The notes under the pieces are model-generated. The model did no database searches. It saw only the letters and a list, made by a program, of their open reading frames with translations, and was not told the DNA's origin. Source: Flexithrix dorotheae DSM 6795 (GTDB lineage Bacteria; Bacteroidota; Bacteroidia; Cytophagales; Flammeovirgaceae). From it: a stretch of DNA of 64,000 nucleotides. Numbering within the stretch: the first letter of the stretch is position 1; the number at the start of each line of letters is the position of its first letter. The position numbers were made by a program, and so were the translations under genes. Below are positions 37,667-46,355 of this stretch, one piece after another. The stretch covers positions 179 through 64,178 of the forward strand of contig NZ_KB903449.1 of assembly GCF_000379765.1 (NCBI RefSeq), in the 5' to 3' direction.

Positions 37667-38710
37667 TTATTCCAGAATGTCTTTCCAATTTTCTTGCTCA
37701 TTAATAAAGGCTAAAACCCAATCCCAATATTTTATTCCATTTACCTGATAATCACGATCCTTAACACAATGTGAATTTCCATTGATGAAAAACCGCTTAA
37801 ATTGGTTTGGGTATTTTGAGTTTAAATCATCTGAGGTACTAAGAAGTAATGATTTATAGCCTTCAGGTTCCAGATTAAGGAATTTTTGACCAATAACCTC
37901 ATCCATATATGCAGAATAAAGCCCTATCTTTATTTTAGGATCTTTAAGCATGTCCTGATACCAATAAATAAGTTGCCCCTTACATTTTTCACAATTTTTA
38001 GGAACGAGTTGATTAAAATTCCAGGACTTAACAATCATTTCCCAAAATTTTTGATCCGGCCTTAATAGTCCTGGGCCACTTTCATTAAGTACAAATATTG
38101 ATGTCTTGGGATAAAGTTCTCTAATAAGCCGTAATTGGATAATCGTTCCATATCCACCTGCGCTACACCCTGTAAGGAAAATTATTGAGATATTTGGATA
38201 TTTTTCCTTAACTAGTTTTATTGCCGCAACACTTATTTTAAGTCCATTATGCCAATGATCAATCTCATAATCAGAGTCATAATCTTTTTCTGAGTCACCC
38301 ATATAAATCGAACCATCACAATACGGGATTACAACCTTATTCCAATCTTCGGCTAACCTTTCATCCAGTTGACTTGTAAAATTTGAAATTCGAACATCAT
38401 TTTCTATAGTTGTTTGTTTGCACCGTAACAATCCAGGCCAACATGCTCCTCCACCCTGAAGCGAAATCATTAAATTTCCGGTTTGTGAGGGAGCGTCTTT
38501 AATGGCAATAAAATACGCTCCACCATTTACACACTTGCAATCTTCTGGTGAAAAGTAGAAGTTTTGCCAACTTGCAAACTTAGCGTTTTCCTTAGTGCTC
38601 ACTGGGGTAATTTCTCCATACCTTTTAAAAAGTGACTTATTGGGGGAACAACTAAAGAGCAAAAGCCCTAACATAATTATTAAACTGGTTGTTTGGTATT
38701 TCACTGACAT
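37667..38710 (-). CDS. pectin acetylesterase-like (PAE/Notum family) esterase, lipoprotein
   Basis: The 347-residue lipoprotein (lipobox cysteine C21, LLLFSC) has the PAE family's SLQGGGACW segment (oxyanion region), nucleophile S183 in TGCSAGGYGT, D270 in YSAYMDE and H314 in NSHCV, a complete Ser-Asp-His triad. It probably removes acetyl groups from the locus glycan at the cell surface or in the periplasm. It lies on the minus strand, converging with the SusCD operon and divergent from the GH43 gene, inside the locus. The acetylated sugar is unknown. Confidence 0.85.
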   Translation of the reverse strand: MSVKYQTTSLIIMLGLLLFSCSPNKSLFKRYGEITPVSTKENAKFASWQNFYFSPEDCKCVNGGAYFIAIKDAPSQTGNLMISLQGGGACWPGLLRCKQTTIENDVRISNFTSQLDERLAEDWNKVVIPYCDGSIYMGDSEKDYDSDYEIDHWHNGLKISVAAIKLVKEKYPNISIIFLTGCSAGGYGTIIQLRLIRELYPKTSIFVLNESGPGLLRPDQKFWEMIVKSWNFNQLVPKNCEKCKGQLIYWYQDMLKDPKIKIGLYSAYMDEVIGQKFLNLEPEGYKSLLLSTSDDLNSKYPNQFKRFFINGNSHCVKDRDYQVNGIKYWDWVLAFINEQENWKDILE

Positions 38711-38925
38711 AAGTTGATTTTATAAATATCAAAAAAATTGGTTCTGTACAGTGAATATAAATAAAACAAAAATTAATACCCCTATAATTAAATTAAGCAA
38801 ATTTTCTACAATTGAAAGTTTAGTTATTCACATAATGAGCAATTTATTCGGATGAATAGACAAAGGCCATTTTTAGATATTCGGTAGTTTTACCGACAAT
38901 TAACCGGCTTTAACTTATTTGTCAG

Positions 38926-39918
38926 ATGAAATTCATTCTTTATTCCTGTCTTCTGTTTTGCATGCCCTTTTCTGTTTTTGGGCAATCTAAAACCACATTG
39001 TCAGAAATTAGAATTAGAGATCCATTTATCCTCCCGCATAAAAGCTCGGGATACTATTATATGTATGCTCAGATGGATAACAGGATCGGCAAAAAAGATG
39101 ATGTTAAGGGAGTGGAAGTGTATAAAAGTACAGACCTGGTAAATTGGGAAGGTCCAGTTTCAGTGTTTGAAGTGCCTGAAAATTTTTGGGCTAAAAACAT
39201 GGTTTGGGCTCCTGAAGTACATTTCTATAAAAACAAATATTACTTATTGGTCACTTTTACTTCCCATGATACACTCAATTTTAAAGTAAATCCCCAAAGA
39301 AAAATTCCTCCCAAATATAAAAGAGGCACGCAAATTTTAGTAGCCAATCATCCTGAAGGTCCATTTAAACCATTTGCTAACAAACCCCACACCCCGGAAA
39401 ACTGGATGGCATTGGATGGAACTCTGTATGAAGAGGATGGAATTCCTTATATGATTTTTTGTCATGAATGGGTTCAGGTGCATGATGGCACAATGGAATT
39501 ATTAAAACTGAAAGCAGATTTGTCCAGAAAAATCGGGAAACCTAAAACCCTTTTCAAAACTTCTGAAGCAAAATGGGCAAAAAGTATGAAAGACCTTGGG
39601 ATGAAATATGATGGCTGGGTAACGGACGGACCTTTCCTTTACAAATTACAAAATGGGGAATTATTAATGATCTGGTCCAGCTTTGGGTTGAATAAATATG
39701 CCATTGGCATGGCTCTTTCCTCCTTTGGAAAAATAGCCGGACCATGGAAACAAATCGACCAGCCTCTTTTTGCCAGCAATGGAGGGCACGGAATGGTTTT
39801 TAAGACTTTCGAAGGTAAATTAATGCTGGTTTTTCACCAGCCAAACTCTTCTCCGGAAGAAAGAGCCCGACTTTTTGAAATTGACGAAAGAAATGGGGCC
39901 CTTATCCTCAAAGATTAA
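38926..39918 (+). CDS. GH43-family glycosidase
   Basis: The 330-residue exported protein (signal peptide 1-20, ending SVFGQ) shows GH43 features: base D32 in IRIRDPFIL, WAPEVHFY, D164 in MALDGTLYEEDG (pKa modulator), HEWVQVHDG around E181 (a candidate acid), WVTDGPFLY and GGHGMVFKTF. Subfamily members act on arabinosyl or xylosyl side chains or galactan. It sits first in a plus-strand run of enzymes, 43 bases upstream of the GH2 gene, likely one operon. Confidence 0.88.
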   Translation: MKFILYSCLLFCMPFSVFGQSKTTLSEIRIRDPFILPHKSSGYYYMYAQMDNRIGKKDDVKGVEVYKSTDLVNWEGPVSVFEVPENFWAKNMVWAPEVHFYKNKYYLLVTFTSHDTLNFKVNPQRKIPPKYKRGTQILVANHPEGPFKPFANKPHTPENWMALDGTLYEEDGIPYMIFCHEWVQVHDGTMELLKLKADLSRKIGKPKTLFKTSEAKWAKSMKDLGMKYDGWVTDGPFLYKLQNGELLMIWSSFGLNKYAIGMALSSFGKIAGPWKQIDQPLFASNGGHGMVFKTFEGKLMLVFHQPNSSPEERARLFEIDERNGALILKD

Positions 39919-39961
39919 ATGAATATCAGTAATTTTTATAAACATGTATTTTAATTAGAAA

Positions 39962-41821
39962 ATGAAAAAACGAACCTTTTCGACCTTTATCTTATTTATC
40001 ATTAGCTTACATTTATTCAGTCAAACACCCAGACCGGAACATCCTAAGCCTCAATTTGAACGGGAAAAATGGATGAACCTCAACGGAGAATGGGATTTTG
40101 CAATAGATTTTGGAGTCTCAGGTGTGGAGCAAAAATGGTATGAAGACCCCTCTGGATTTGATGAAAAAATTATAGTTCCGTTTTGCCCGGAAAGCAAATT
40201 ATCAGGAATTGAATACAAGGATTTTATGCCCTCTGTCTGGTATCATAGAAAGATATCGATTCCTGCTGATTGGGATGGAGAGCGGATTTTTTTAAACTTT
40301 GGAGCGGTAGATTATGATTGCCGGGTTTGGGTAAATGGCCAACAGGTAGGGCGGCATTATGGCGGAAGTACTTCCTTTAGTTTTGAGATTACCAATGTGC
40401 TAAAAGCAGGAGAAAATACTTTGGTGGTTAATGCACTGGATGACATTAGGAGCAAAGTCCAGCCTTCCGGAAAGCAAAGTCCTACATTTTATAATACAGG
40501 ATGTTGTAAATACACCAGAGTAACAGGAATATGGCAAACTGTCTGGCTGGAAGCCAGAGGCAAACAACACCTGGAACAGGTAAGAGTTGTGCCGGACCTG
40601 GATAACAGCCAGTTTGTAGTCACTCCCATTTTCTCAGGTTATGCAGACGGTGTTTCTTTTCAGGTTATTTTAACTGAAGCAGATGGAAAAGAAGTGGTAA
40701 AAGTTAACTCTACTTCGGGAAATGGCATGCCCATTCCCTTAAAATTGAAAAAACCTAAATTATGGAGTCCTGAAAGTCCATATCTATACAAGCTCAAATT
40801 TCAGATTTTAAAAAATGGACAGGTAGTAGATGAGGTAAAAAGTTATGCCGGAATGCGAAAGGTACATATTGATGGAAATAAAATCTATGTGAATAACAAA
40901 CCGGTTTTTATGCGACTGGTCTTAGATCAGGGATTTTATCCTGAAGGAGTCTGGACTGCCCCTAGTGATGAAGAACTAAAAGCAGATATTGAAAGGTCTA
41001 TGGCTGTAGGGTTTAATGGAGCCAGGTTACATGAAAAGGTATTTGAAGAAAGATTTCATTACTGGGCAGATAAACTGGGCTATTTAACCTGGGGGGAATA
41101 TCCCGACTGGGGTGTAAGCCGGTCGTACATCAGTCCAATGGCTTTTATCAACTTTAAAAGGGAATGGCAGGAAGCCATGGTAAGGGATATGAATCATCCA
41201 TCCATCATCGCCTGGACCCCATTAAATGAAACACATTCACCCAAAAAAGGACTGGAGGAATACACCAGAGCTGTTTTAGATATTTATGATTTAACCCAAC
41301 AACTAGATCCTACCCGACCAATTAATGATGCCAGTGGATTTTTGCATATTAAAACAGATATTTTTACTGTTCATGACTACGATCAGAATCTGAAATCCAT
41401 GGCAGAAAGATACAGCCATATCAGACCAGATAATCCCGATGTCTATCAGGTGAGCTGGGATTGGTATGGAACGGTTAAAGACTATGATGTGAAATATCTG
41501 GGTCAGCCTTATGTAGTTGATGAGTACGGAGGAACTTTCTGGCTTCCGGAATATGCTAAAGAAGCCGCCAAGGGGAAAGGCAGAAGAGAATGGGGTTATG
41601 GAAAAAGTGCGGAGGAAGTAATCAAATTAATAGCAGATTTAACAAAAGTACTGACGGATAATCCAAATATTGCAGGCTACACTTATACCCAGCTTACAGA
41701 TGTGGAACAGGAAGTAAACGGTATTTATACTTATGATAGAAAATTAAAATTTGACGCAGATAAACTGAAAGCCATTTTTGGAGCTCCGGCTGCCATGGAA
41801 AAAGAAGAAGCTGGAAAGTAA
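39962..41821 (+). CDS. GH2-family glycosidase (beta-galactosidase/glucuronidase type)
   Basis: The 619-residue exported protein (signal peptide about 1-20) has the sugar-binding jelly roll (about 25-190), an immunoglobulin-like domain (about 195-285) and the TIM barrel (about 290-610). Acid/base E423 is in PLNETHSPK and nucleophile E521 in VVDEYGGTFW, so it should be active. The length fits short GH2 enzymes. Likely releases beta-linked galactose, glucuronic acid or related sugars from the oligosaccharide. It follows the GH43 gene closely and ends at a terminator. Confidence 0.9.
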   Translation: MKKRTFSTFILFIISLHLFSQTPRPEHPKPQFEREKWMNLNGEWDFAIDFGVSGVEQKWYEDPSGFDEKIIVPFCPESKLSGIEYKDFMPSVWYHRKISIPADWDGERIFLNFGAVDYDCRVWVNGQQVGRHYGGSTSFSFEITNVLKAGENTLVVNALDDIRSKVQPSGKQSPTFYNTGCCKYTRVTGIWQTVWLEARGKQHLEQVRVVPDLDNSQFVVTPIFSGYADGVSFQVILTEADGKEVVKVNSTSGNGMPIPLKLKKPKLWSPESPYLYKLKFQILKNGQVVDEVKSYAGMRKVHIDGNKIYVNNKPVFMRLVLDQGFYPEGVWTAPSDEELKADIERSMAVGFNGARLHEKVFEERFHYWADKLGYLTWGEYPDWGVSRSYISPMAFINFKREWQEAMVRDMNHPSIIAWTPLNETHSPKKGLEEYTRAVLDIYDLTQQLDPTRPINDASGFLHIKTDIFTVHDYDQNLKSMAERYSHIRPDNPDVYQVSWDWYGTVKDYDVKYLGQPYVVDEYGGTFWLPEYAKEAAKGKGRREWGYGKSAEEVIKLIADLTKVLTDNPNIAGYTYTQLTDVEQEVNGIYTYDRKLKFDADKLKAIFGAPAAMEKEEAGK

Positions 41822-41847
41822 TCCTAAAAAATCATCTCTCCTTTTTT

Positions 41848-41889
41848 AACCCAACCCCATGTAAATAATATGCATGGGATTGGGTTTTT
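41848..41889 (+). terminator. intrinsic terminator after the GH2 gene
   Basis: AACCCAACCCCATG (41848-41861) pairs with CATGGGATTGGGTT (41873-41886) with one mismatch, followed by T residues. It ends the GH43-GH2 operon. Confidence 0.85.
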
Positions 41890-41941
41890 CTAAAAAAGAG
41901 TACCTTCCCGTTTTTTATAGTAATTCCAATGTAATAAAAAT

Positions 41942-41974
41942 AACCTGTCCCGGGCTGGATGTCCCTGACAGGTT
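41942..41974. other. hairpin between GH2 and DUF1080 genes
   Basis: AACCTGTC (41942-41949) and GACAGGTT (41967-41974) form an 8-bp stem followed by TT and AGCG. It may be a second weak terminator, or part of the repeat described at 42001. Confidence 0.5.
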
Positions 41975-42000
41975 TTAGCGCGCAAGATGCTCCTGCAGAG

Positions 42001-42019
42001 TCTGCATTTTTGTGACCCT
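42001..42019 (+). repeat. 19-bp repeat, inverted partner at 44750-44768
   Basis: TCTGCATTTTTGTGACCCT at 42001-42019 is the exact reverse complement of 44750-44768. Both copies lie beside short hairpins, outside coding regions. A 19-bp exact match is not expected by chance in 64 kb. Confidence 0.8.
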
Positions 42020-42112
42020 GCGTCTTTTAAGCTTCAAAAGCTATGGTTTACGCAAGGGTTTTATAGAAGTAATTGCTGGGTTTTTTATTAATAATTGAAA
42101 AACTATTTCCCC

Positions 42113-42919
42113 CTACTTTCCATCAATTTTCTCCAAAAGGATATTCCTGTAATAAAGTTCAGCACCTTCAGCCTGAATCATAATTTTACCCGAAGTTAAG
42201 GGTTTCCAGTCATTTGTTTCATCCGACCAGTATTTCATATGGATGGCCTCATTTACCAGATTACCATTGATAATAAATTTTGCATAATCCCCTCTAACCT
42301 GAAGCTCAATTAAATTCCATCCAGGTTTTTCCCAGCAATAACCCCTGTGAAACCGATGAAACCTTTGTTCACGATTCCCTAGAGTCAGGGAATCACCATG
42401 AGGATCAAAATTTCGAATTACCCTGCTTACTTTAGAGGTTACTTTTGTACCAATGGCCCAGAGGTCACCTGTATCCCCTTCCTGTATCTGGCATTCTACC
42501 CCATTAGGCCAGATCGTTTCAGGATTAATCGTATGAATGATAATCCCGGCATCCCTCACAAAATTATGCCTGGGTCGAAATTTCTTCTCTCCCCATTTGT
42601 ATTCCAGAGTTAAATTATAATGACTAAAACTTTCCTTAGTAGTTAACCCGGCAAAGGTTTGGCGGGACCCATTTTCCTGATTGGCAAAAACGTGGATTTC
42701 TCCATTTTCAATAGAAAAAATATCTTCAGGTTTACCATTAAAATCATCCCTGGTGGTCATTAACCAGCCATCAAGATTTTTCCCATTGAATAATCTGGTG
42801 GCAATTTGCTGGTTTTCATTTTTAATTGGCACTTCAGTTTCCTGTATTTTATTGTTACATGAAACTGAAGCATAAATGGAAATAATAATAAAAAATCGAA
42901 TTTTTAAGCTTCCTATCAT
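42113..42919 (-). CDS. DUF1080 / 3-keto-glycoside hydrolase-family lipoprotein
   Basis: The 268-residue protein (signal sequence and lipobox ending SVSC, about residue 21) is a DUF1080 member with the concanavalin-like fold. Recognisable segments are LFNGKNLDGWLMT, DAGIIIHTINPETIWPNG and the central CQIQEGDTGDLWAIG. Characterised family members hydrolyse 3-keto-glycosides by elimination. It sits on the minus strand within the plus-strand locus, inside a segment flanked by inverted copies of the 19-bp repeat. A 3-keto sugar would have to be produced by an oxidoreductase, which I do not see in the adjacent genes. Confidence 0.82.
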   Translation of the reverse strand: MIGSLKIRFFIIISIYASVSCNNKIQETEVPIKNENQQIATRLFNGKNLDGWLMTTRDDFNGKPEDIFSIENGEIHVFANQENGSRQTFAGLTTKESFSHYNLTLEYKWGEKKFRPRHNFVRDAGIIIHTINPETIWPNGVECQIQEGDTGDLWAIGTKVTSKVSRVIRNFDPHGDSLTLGNREQRFHRFHRGYCWEKPGWNLIELQVRGDYAKFIINGNLVNEAIHMKYWSDETNDWKPLTSGKIMIQAEGAELYYRNILLEKIDGK

Positions 42920-42998
42920 AGATATTAAATCTGAGTAATTAAAATGAATTAAGCATCAAATTTCAATGCCTCCTGTTCAAAGTAATCTTATCTGATTC

Positions 42999-43121
42999 TT
43001 AATCTTTTATAGGATCATCCTCATTTTTTGCCCATTTGTACTTTTCCTCACCAACTGGTTGTAAGTCCTTTGAAAACCGCTTTAACTTGTCAAGATCAAA
43101 AAAATTATAAGCCGCAAAGAA
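42999..43121 (-). pseudogene. possible C-terminal remnant of a lost minus-strand gene
   Basis: A 40-codon open stretch ends at TAA (42999-43001) and reads like the tail of a real protein: FFAAYNFFDLDKLKRFSK, DLQPVGEEKYKWAK and NEDDPIKD. It has no start codon and runs into the 5' end of the GH28/GH49-like gene on the other strand at 43123. The rest of any such gene is absent. I do not recognise the family. Could be chance, but the amino acid composition is strongly protein-like. Confidence 0.3.
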
Positions 43122-43122
43122 A

Positions 43123-44616
43123 ATGATGCACCTGTACAGATACCTTTTTACATGCCTGATTTGGGCAACTTATTCAGTTGGTTTTTCCCAGGTTTGGGTT
43201 TATGACTATCCCGATACTTTGGTATTTACAACACACCTAGGCAAAAATTTCAGGAGCCCTCAATATCAGGTAGAAATCTTTCAGGATGGGAAATCTTATG
43301 ACAGTTATGTGATGGCTGATTACAATACTTTTCCCTCACATCACGGTGGAAGGAAGTTGATGACTGACTGGAATCATTTTACCGTTTTTTCATTTAAAGG
43401 AAAAATAGAAATCAGGGTAACTAAACTTGATGAAACACCCATTGAAAAATGTACTATTTATCCTTTGGTGAAAGAAATCCCTTTTCAGATAAATGGAAAG
43501 GAACTACTCATTACCTTGGATAAACCTCAAAAATTGTATGTGGAAATGAAGGGAATGGAAAATGATCCGCTTTTCCTTTTTGCCGATGCCCCTGAAGAAA
43601 ATATTCCCAATAAAAATGCACCTGAAGTGGGTTTAGTCCAGCCTGATATGCCTGTAAAGAAAGTTCGTGAAATCCTGCTAAATCCAGATTTGGAAACCGT
43701 CTATTTTGAAGAGGGGATTCATCAGTTTGGAGAGGAAACAGACGCAGGTTATCCTGGTTACCAACTTCCTGTTGTGAGCAATAAAAAAATTTATATCCCC
43801 GGAGGAGCTTATATTGTAGGGAGTTTTCGTGGAGAAAATGTTTCAAATATCAAAATTTGCGGAAGGGGAATAATTTCAGGATGTGGTAAAGAAAGACTGG
43901 CTCAGGCGAAAAGTATTCCCTTTAACCAAATTCAATTAGACGGTACCGGAGAACACCAAATAGTAGAAGGATTGACATTTACCAATGCACCTCATTTTGT
44001 CTTGCTTTCAAGAGGAAAAATCACAGCACACAATCTTAAAATGTTTGCCTGGTATCATCAGACAGATGGATTTGGGGGAAATGAAGGTTCCGTGATATTC
44101 GATACTTTTATGAAGGTAAATGACGATTTTGTAAAAATCTACAGAGATCATCAACAGGCCTGGGATATGTATTTTTATAAACAAATAAATGGCGCTTTAT
44201 TTCAACTCGGTTGGAATGCCTATGGTTCTGCCAATCACACCAAAGTCCATGATATTTATGTCATGAAGGATGCAAAAAAATACCCTCAAAAGGAAAGTAA
44301 CACTGCAGTTGTAAATCTGGTGAATAATGGCGGGTCGAATATTGGCAATTGCTCCTTCGAAAATATTTACATAGATCAGTATGTGCAACGGTTGTTGGGT
44401 ATCAAATTAAAGGGAGGAACGATTAAAAATATCCATATAAAAAATGTCTTTATTAATGGAGGAAATAATGCTTTCAATTACCTGTATGCTTTGGAAAGGG
44501 GGAAAATCAGCAACATCACATTGGAGAATATAAATATTGGCACATCTAAAATCTCAACCAAGGAAGCCTTTAACCTAAAAACAGAAGGGGAAGTGGAAAA
44601 AGTAAACTTCCAATAA
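43123..44616 (+). CDS. right-handed beta-helix glycosidase, GH28/GH49-like (clan GH-N)
   Basis: The 497-residue exported protein (signal peptide about 1-22, ending VGFSQ) has a beta-sandwich N-terminus and a parallel beta-helix. The catalytic region reads HQTDGFGGNEG (D314) and KVNDDFVKIY (D334, D335), matching the Asp trio of GH28 polygalacturonases and GH49 dextranases in spacing (20 and 21 residues). It may be an exo- or endo-hydrolase for uronic acid- or glucose-containing chains. Identity within the clan is not certain from reading alone. It follows the 42999 remnant and precedes a sulfatase gene. Confidence 0.72.
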   Translation: MMHLYRYLFTCLIWATYSVGFSQVWVYDYPDTLVFTTHLGKNFRSPQYQVEIFQDGKSYDSYVMADYNTFPSHHGGRKLMTDWNHFTVFSFKGKIEIRVTKLDETPIEKCTIYPLVKEIPFQINGKELLITLDKPQKLYVEMKGMENDPLFLFADAPEENIPNKNAPEVGLVQPDMPVKKVREILLNPDLETVYFEEGIHQFGEETDAGYPGYQLPVVSNKKIYIPGGAYIVGSFRGENVSNIKICGRGIISGCGKERLAQAKSIPFNQIQLDGTGEHQIVEGLTFTNAPHFVLLSRGKITAHNLKMFAWYHQTDGFGGNEGSVIFDTFMKVNDDFVKIYRDHQQAWDMYFYKQINGALFQLGWNAYGSANHTKVHDIYVMKDAKKYPQKESNTAVVNLVNNGGSNIGNCSFENIYIDQYVQRLLGIKLKGGTIKNIHIKNVFINGGNNAFNYLYALERGKISNITLENINIGTSKISTKEAFNLKTEGEVEKVNFQ

Positions 44617-44691
44617 AAAAGTGAAAATCCTATTTTATCATTTCTGATTGTACCGGATTACAGTGATAGTTAACAAAAGTACATCATTTCT

Positions 44692-44724
44692 TTGCAGGGT
44701 CTTTTCTTCAGAAAGACCTTGCAA
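44692..44724. other. 13-bp stem hairpin between the GH28-like and sulfatase genes
   Basis: TTGCAGGGTCTTT (44692-44704) pairs with AAAGACCTTGCAA (44712-44724), one G-U pair, 7-base loop. No T run follows on either strand, so it is not a standard terminator. It lies 25 bases from the inverted 19-bp repeat. Confidence 0.7.
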
Positions 44725-44749
44725 GGTGGAAGCGTGCTAAAATTAGCGA

Positions 44750-44768
44750 AGGGTCACAAAAATGCAGA
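44750..44768 (-). repeat. 19-bp repeat, inverted partner of 42001-42019
   Basis: AGGGTCACAAAAATGCAGA is the exact reverse complement of the copy at 42001. It lies 80 bases before the next sulfatase start. Together the two copies bracket the DUF1080 gene, the remnant and the GH28/GH49-like gene (about 2.7 kb). Confidence 0.8.
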
Positions 44769-44847
44769 CCCCACTGTGACTGTAACTTCCTTTAACTTCT
44801 TTTTAGCATTACAGCTAAGTATTTTAACCAGAATAATTTCAATAAAT

Positions 44848-46281
44848 ATGAAAATTGAATTTACTATTTCCAGGATCAAAAACTTCAGGGCTGCTTACCT
44901 GATTTGGGTATTTATTCCAGGAATTTTCTTACTGGAATGCAAGACGGAAAAAGAAGACCACAAACCCTATAATGTACTTTTTCTGATTGTGGATGATATG
45001 AATGATTATGGTTTTTACCATACTTATCCTGATGTAAAAACTCCCCATCTGGATGCTTTAAAAACTTCTTCCGTAACTTTCAGAAATGCTTACTGTGCCT
45101 CCCCAATTTGCACACCTTCCAGGGCATCTACTTTTAGTGGTTTGTATCCACACAGCACAGGGGCTTATTTTAACGGCTCAGATCCCTGGCGAAAATCGGA
45201 AATTTTAATCAAGCAAACAGAAACACTTCCTGAGCTTTTTAAAAGAAATGGATATGAAACTTTCGGCAGAGGAAAGTTATTTCATGCTCCACTTACCGAA
45301 GGAAGAGAAAAACAAAATTGGGACAATCCACCTTATGGAGGAGGTTTTGGTCCATTTCCCGATTCTCTCCATCAGCTAAAGGGAAAATTCTGGGGTTTTC
45401 AGGCTTTCCCTGATACTGCTTTCCCCGATGTGAAAAATGCCTATGCCCTTGCAGATTTCCTCAAAGAGAATCACCAGAAACCCTTTTTTGCCGCCCTAGG
45501 ATTATGGAGACCACATTCCCCCTTTACTGCCCCACAGCGGTTTTATGATTTATATGATATTAACAAGATCACCATTCCGGAGGGATATAAAGAAAATGAT
45601 CTAGCTGATATTGATTCACTTGCCAAAAAATTAATTGACCCATTTGGACGATTTGAAGTGAGTGGTCCTACAACGGAAGAAGACTGGAAAAATATGATTC
45701 ATGCCTATTTGGCCAGTACTTCTTTTGCCGACTGGTCTATTGGAGTTGTTTTAGAGCAACTGGAAAAAAGTCCTTATGCCGAGAATACGATTGTTGTTTT
45801 CTGGTCGGACAATGGTTACCACTGTGGCGAAAAAAATCACTGGGAAAAAGGTACATTATGGGAACAAGCTGATTTGGTACCCATGGCCATACGAATTCCC
45901 CAGAACACGGAAAACGGAAAGGTTTCCAATCAGCCGGTTAGTCTGGTTGATTTGTACCCAACATTAGTAGATTATTGCGGCCTGCAACAACCAACTCAAA
46001 CCCTGGATGGAAAAAGTTTAAGCCCCTTTTTGGAAGACACACAAATGACCTGGGAAAGACCGGCATTAACCACACTGGGTAAGGAATATACTTCTTTGAG
46101 AGATCATAGATTTAGGTACATAAGGTATAGTAATGGAACAGAAGAACTTTATGACCATCAAAATGATCCTTACGAAACAAGGAATAAAGCCAAATCTCCC
46201 GAAGCTACAGCCATTAAAGCCAAATTCACCAAATATATTCCTCAGGAATGGGCAGAAGAATTAAGTGGACGAAGGTTTTAA
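44848..46281 (+). CDS. S1 family sulfatase (iduronate-sulfatase-like)
   Basis: The chosen ATG at 44848 gives a lipoprotein-type signal (IPGIFLLEC) and a 477-residue protein. The frame opens at 44692, but its extra 52 residues run through the repeat region and hairpin. Catalytic features are LFLIVDDMNDYG (metal ligands) and C88 in CTPSR, converted to formylglycine. It resembles iduronate-2-sulfatase-like enzymes (KTPHLDALK; YCASPICTPSRAS). It removes sulfate from the locus glycan. Needs a maturation enzyme from elsewhere. Confidence 0.9.
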   Translation: MKIEFTISRIKNFRAAYLIWVFIPGIFLLECKTEKEDHKPYNVLFLIVDDMNDYGFYHTYPDVKTPHLDALKTSSVTFRNAYCASPICTPSRASTFSGLYPHSTGAYFNGSDPWRKSEILIKQTETLPELFKRNGYETFGRGKLFHAPLTEGREKQNWDNPPYGGGFGPFPDSLHQLKGKFWGFQAFPDTAFPDVKNAYALADFLKENHQKPFFAALGLWRPHSPFTAPQRFYDLYDINKITIPEGYKENDLADIDSLAKKLIDPFGRFEVSGPTTEEDWKNMIHAYLASTSFADWSIGVVLEQLEKSPYAENTIVVFWSDNGYHCGEKNHWEKGTLWEQADLVPMAIRIPQNTENGKVSNQPVSLVDLYPTLVDYCGLQQPTQTLDGKSLSPFLEDTQMTWERPALTTLGKEYTSLRDHRFRYIRYSNGTEELYDHQNDPYETRNKAKSPEATAIKAKFTKYIPQEWAEELSGRRF

Positions 46282-46355
46282 AATCAAAAAGCTAAAAAGG
46301 GAACCAGAAATTATCTTTTCCGATTCCCTTTTCCTGTTTCTTAATATGATTTAAG

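Noticed and set aside
44692-44847. 52-codon extension of the sulfatase at 44848
   Set aside because: It passes through a hairpin and the 19-bp repeat and precedes a good lipoprotein signal.
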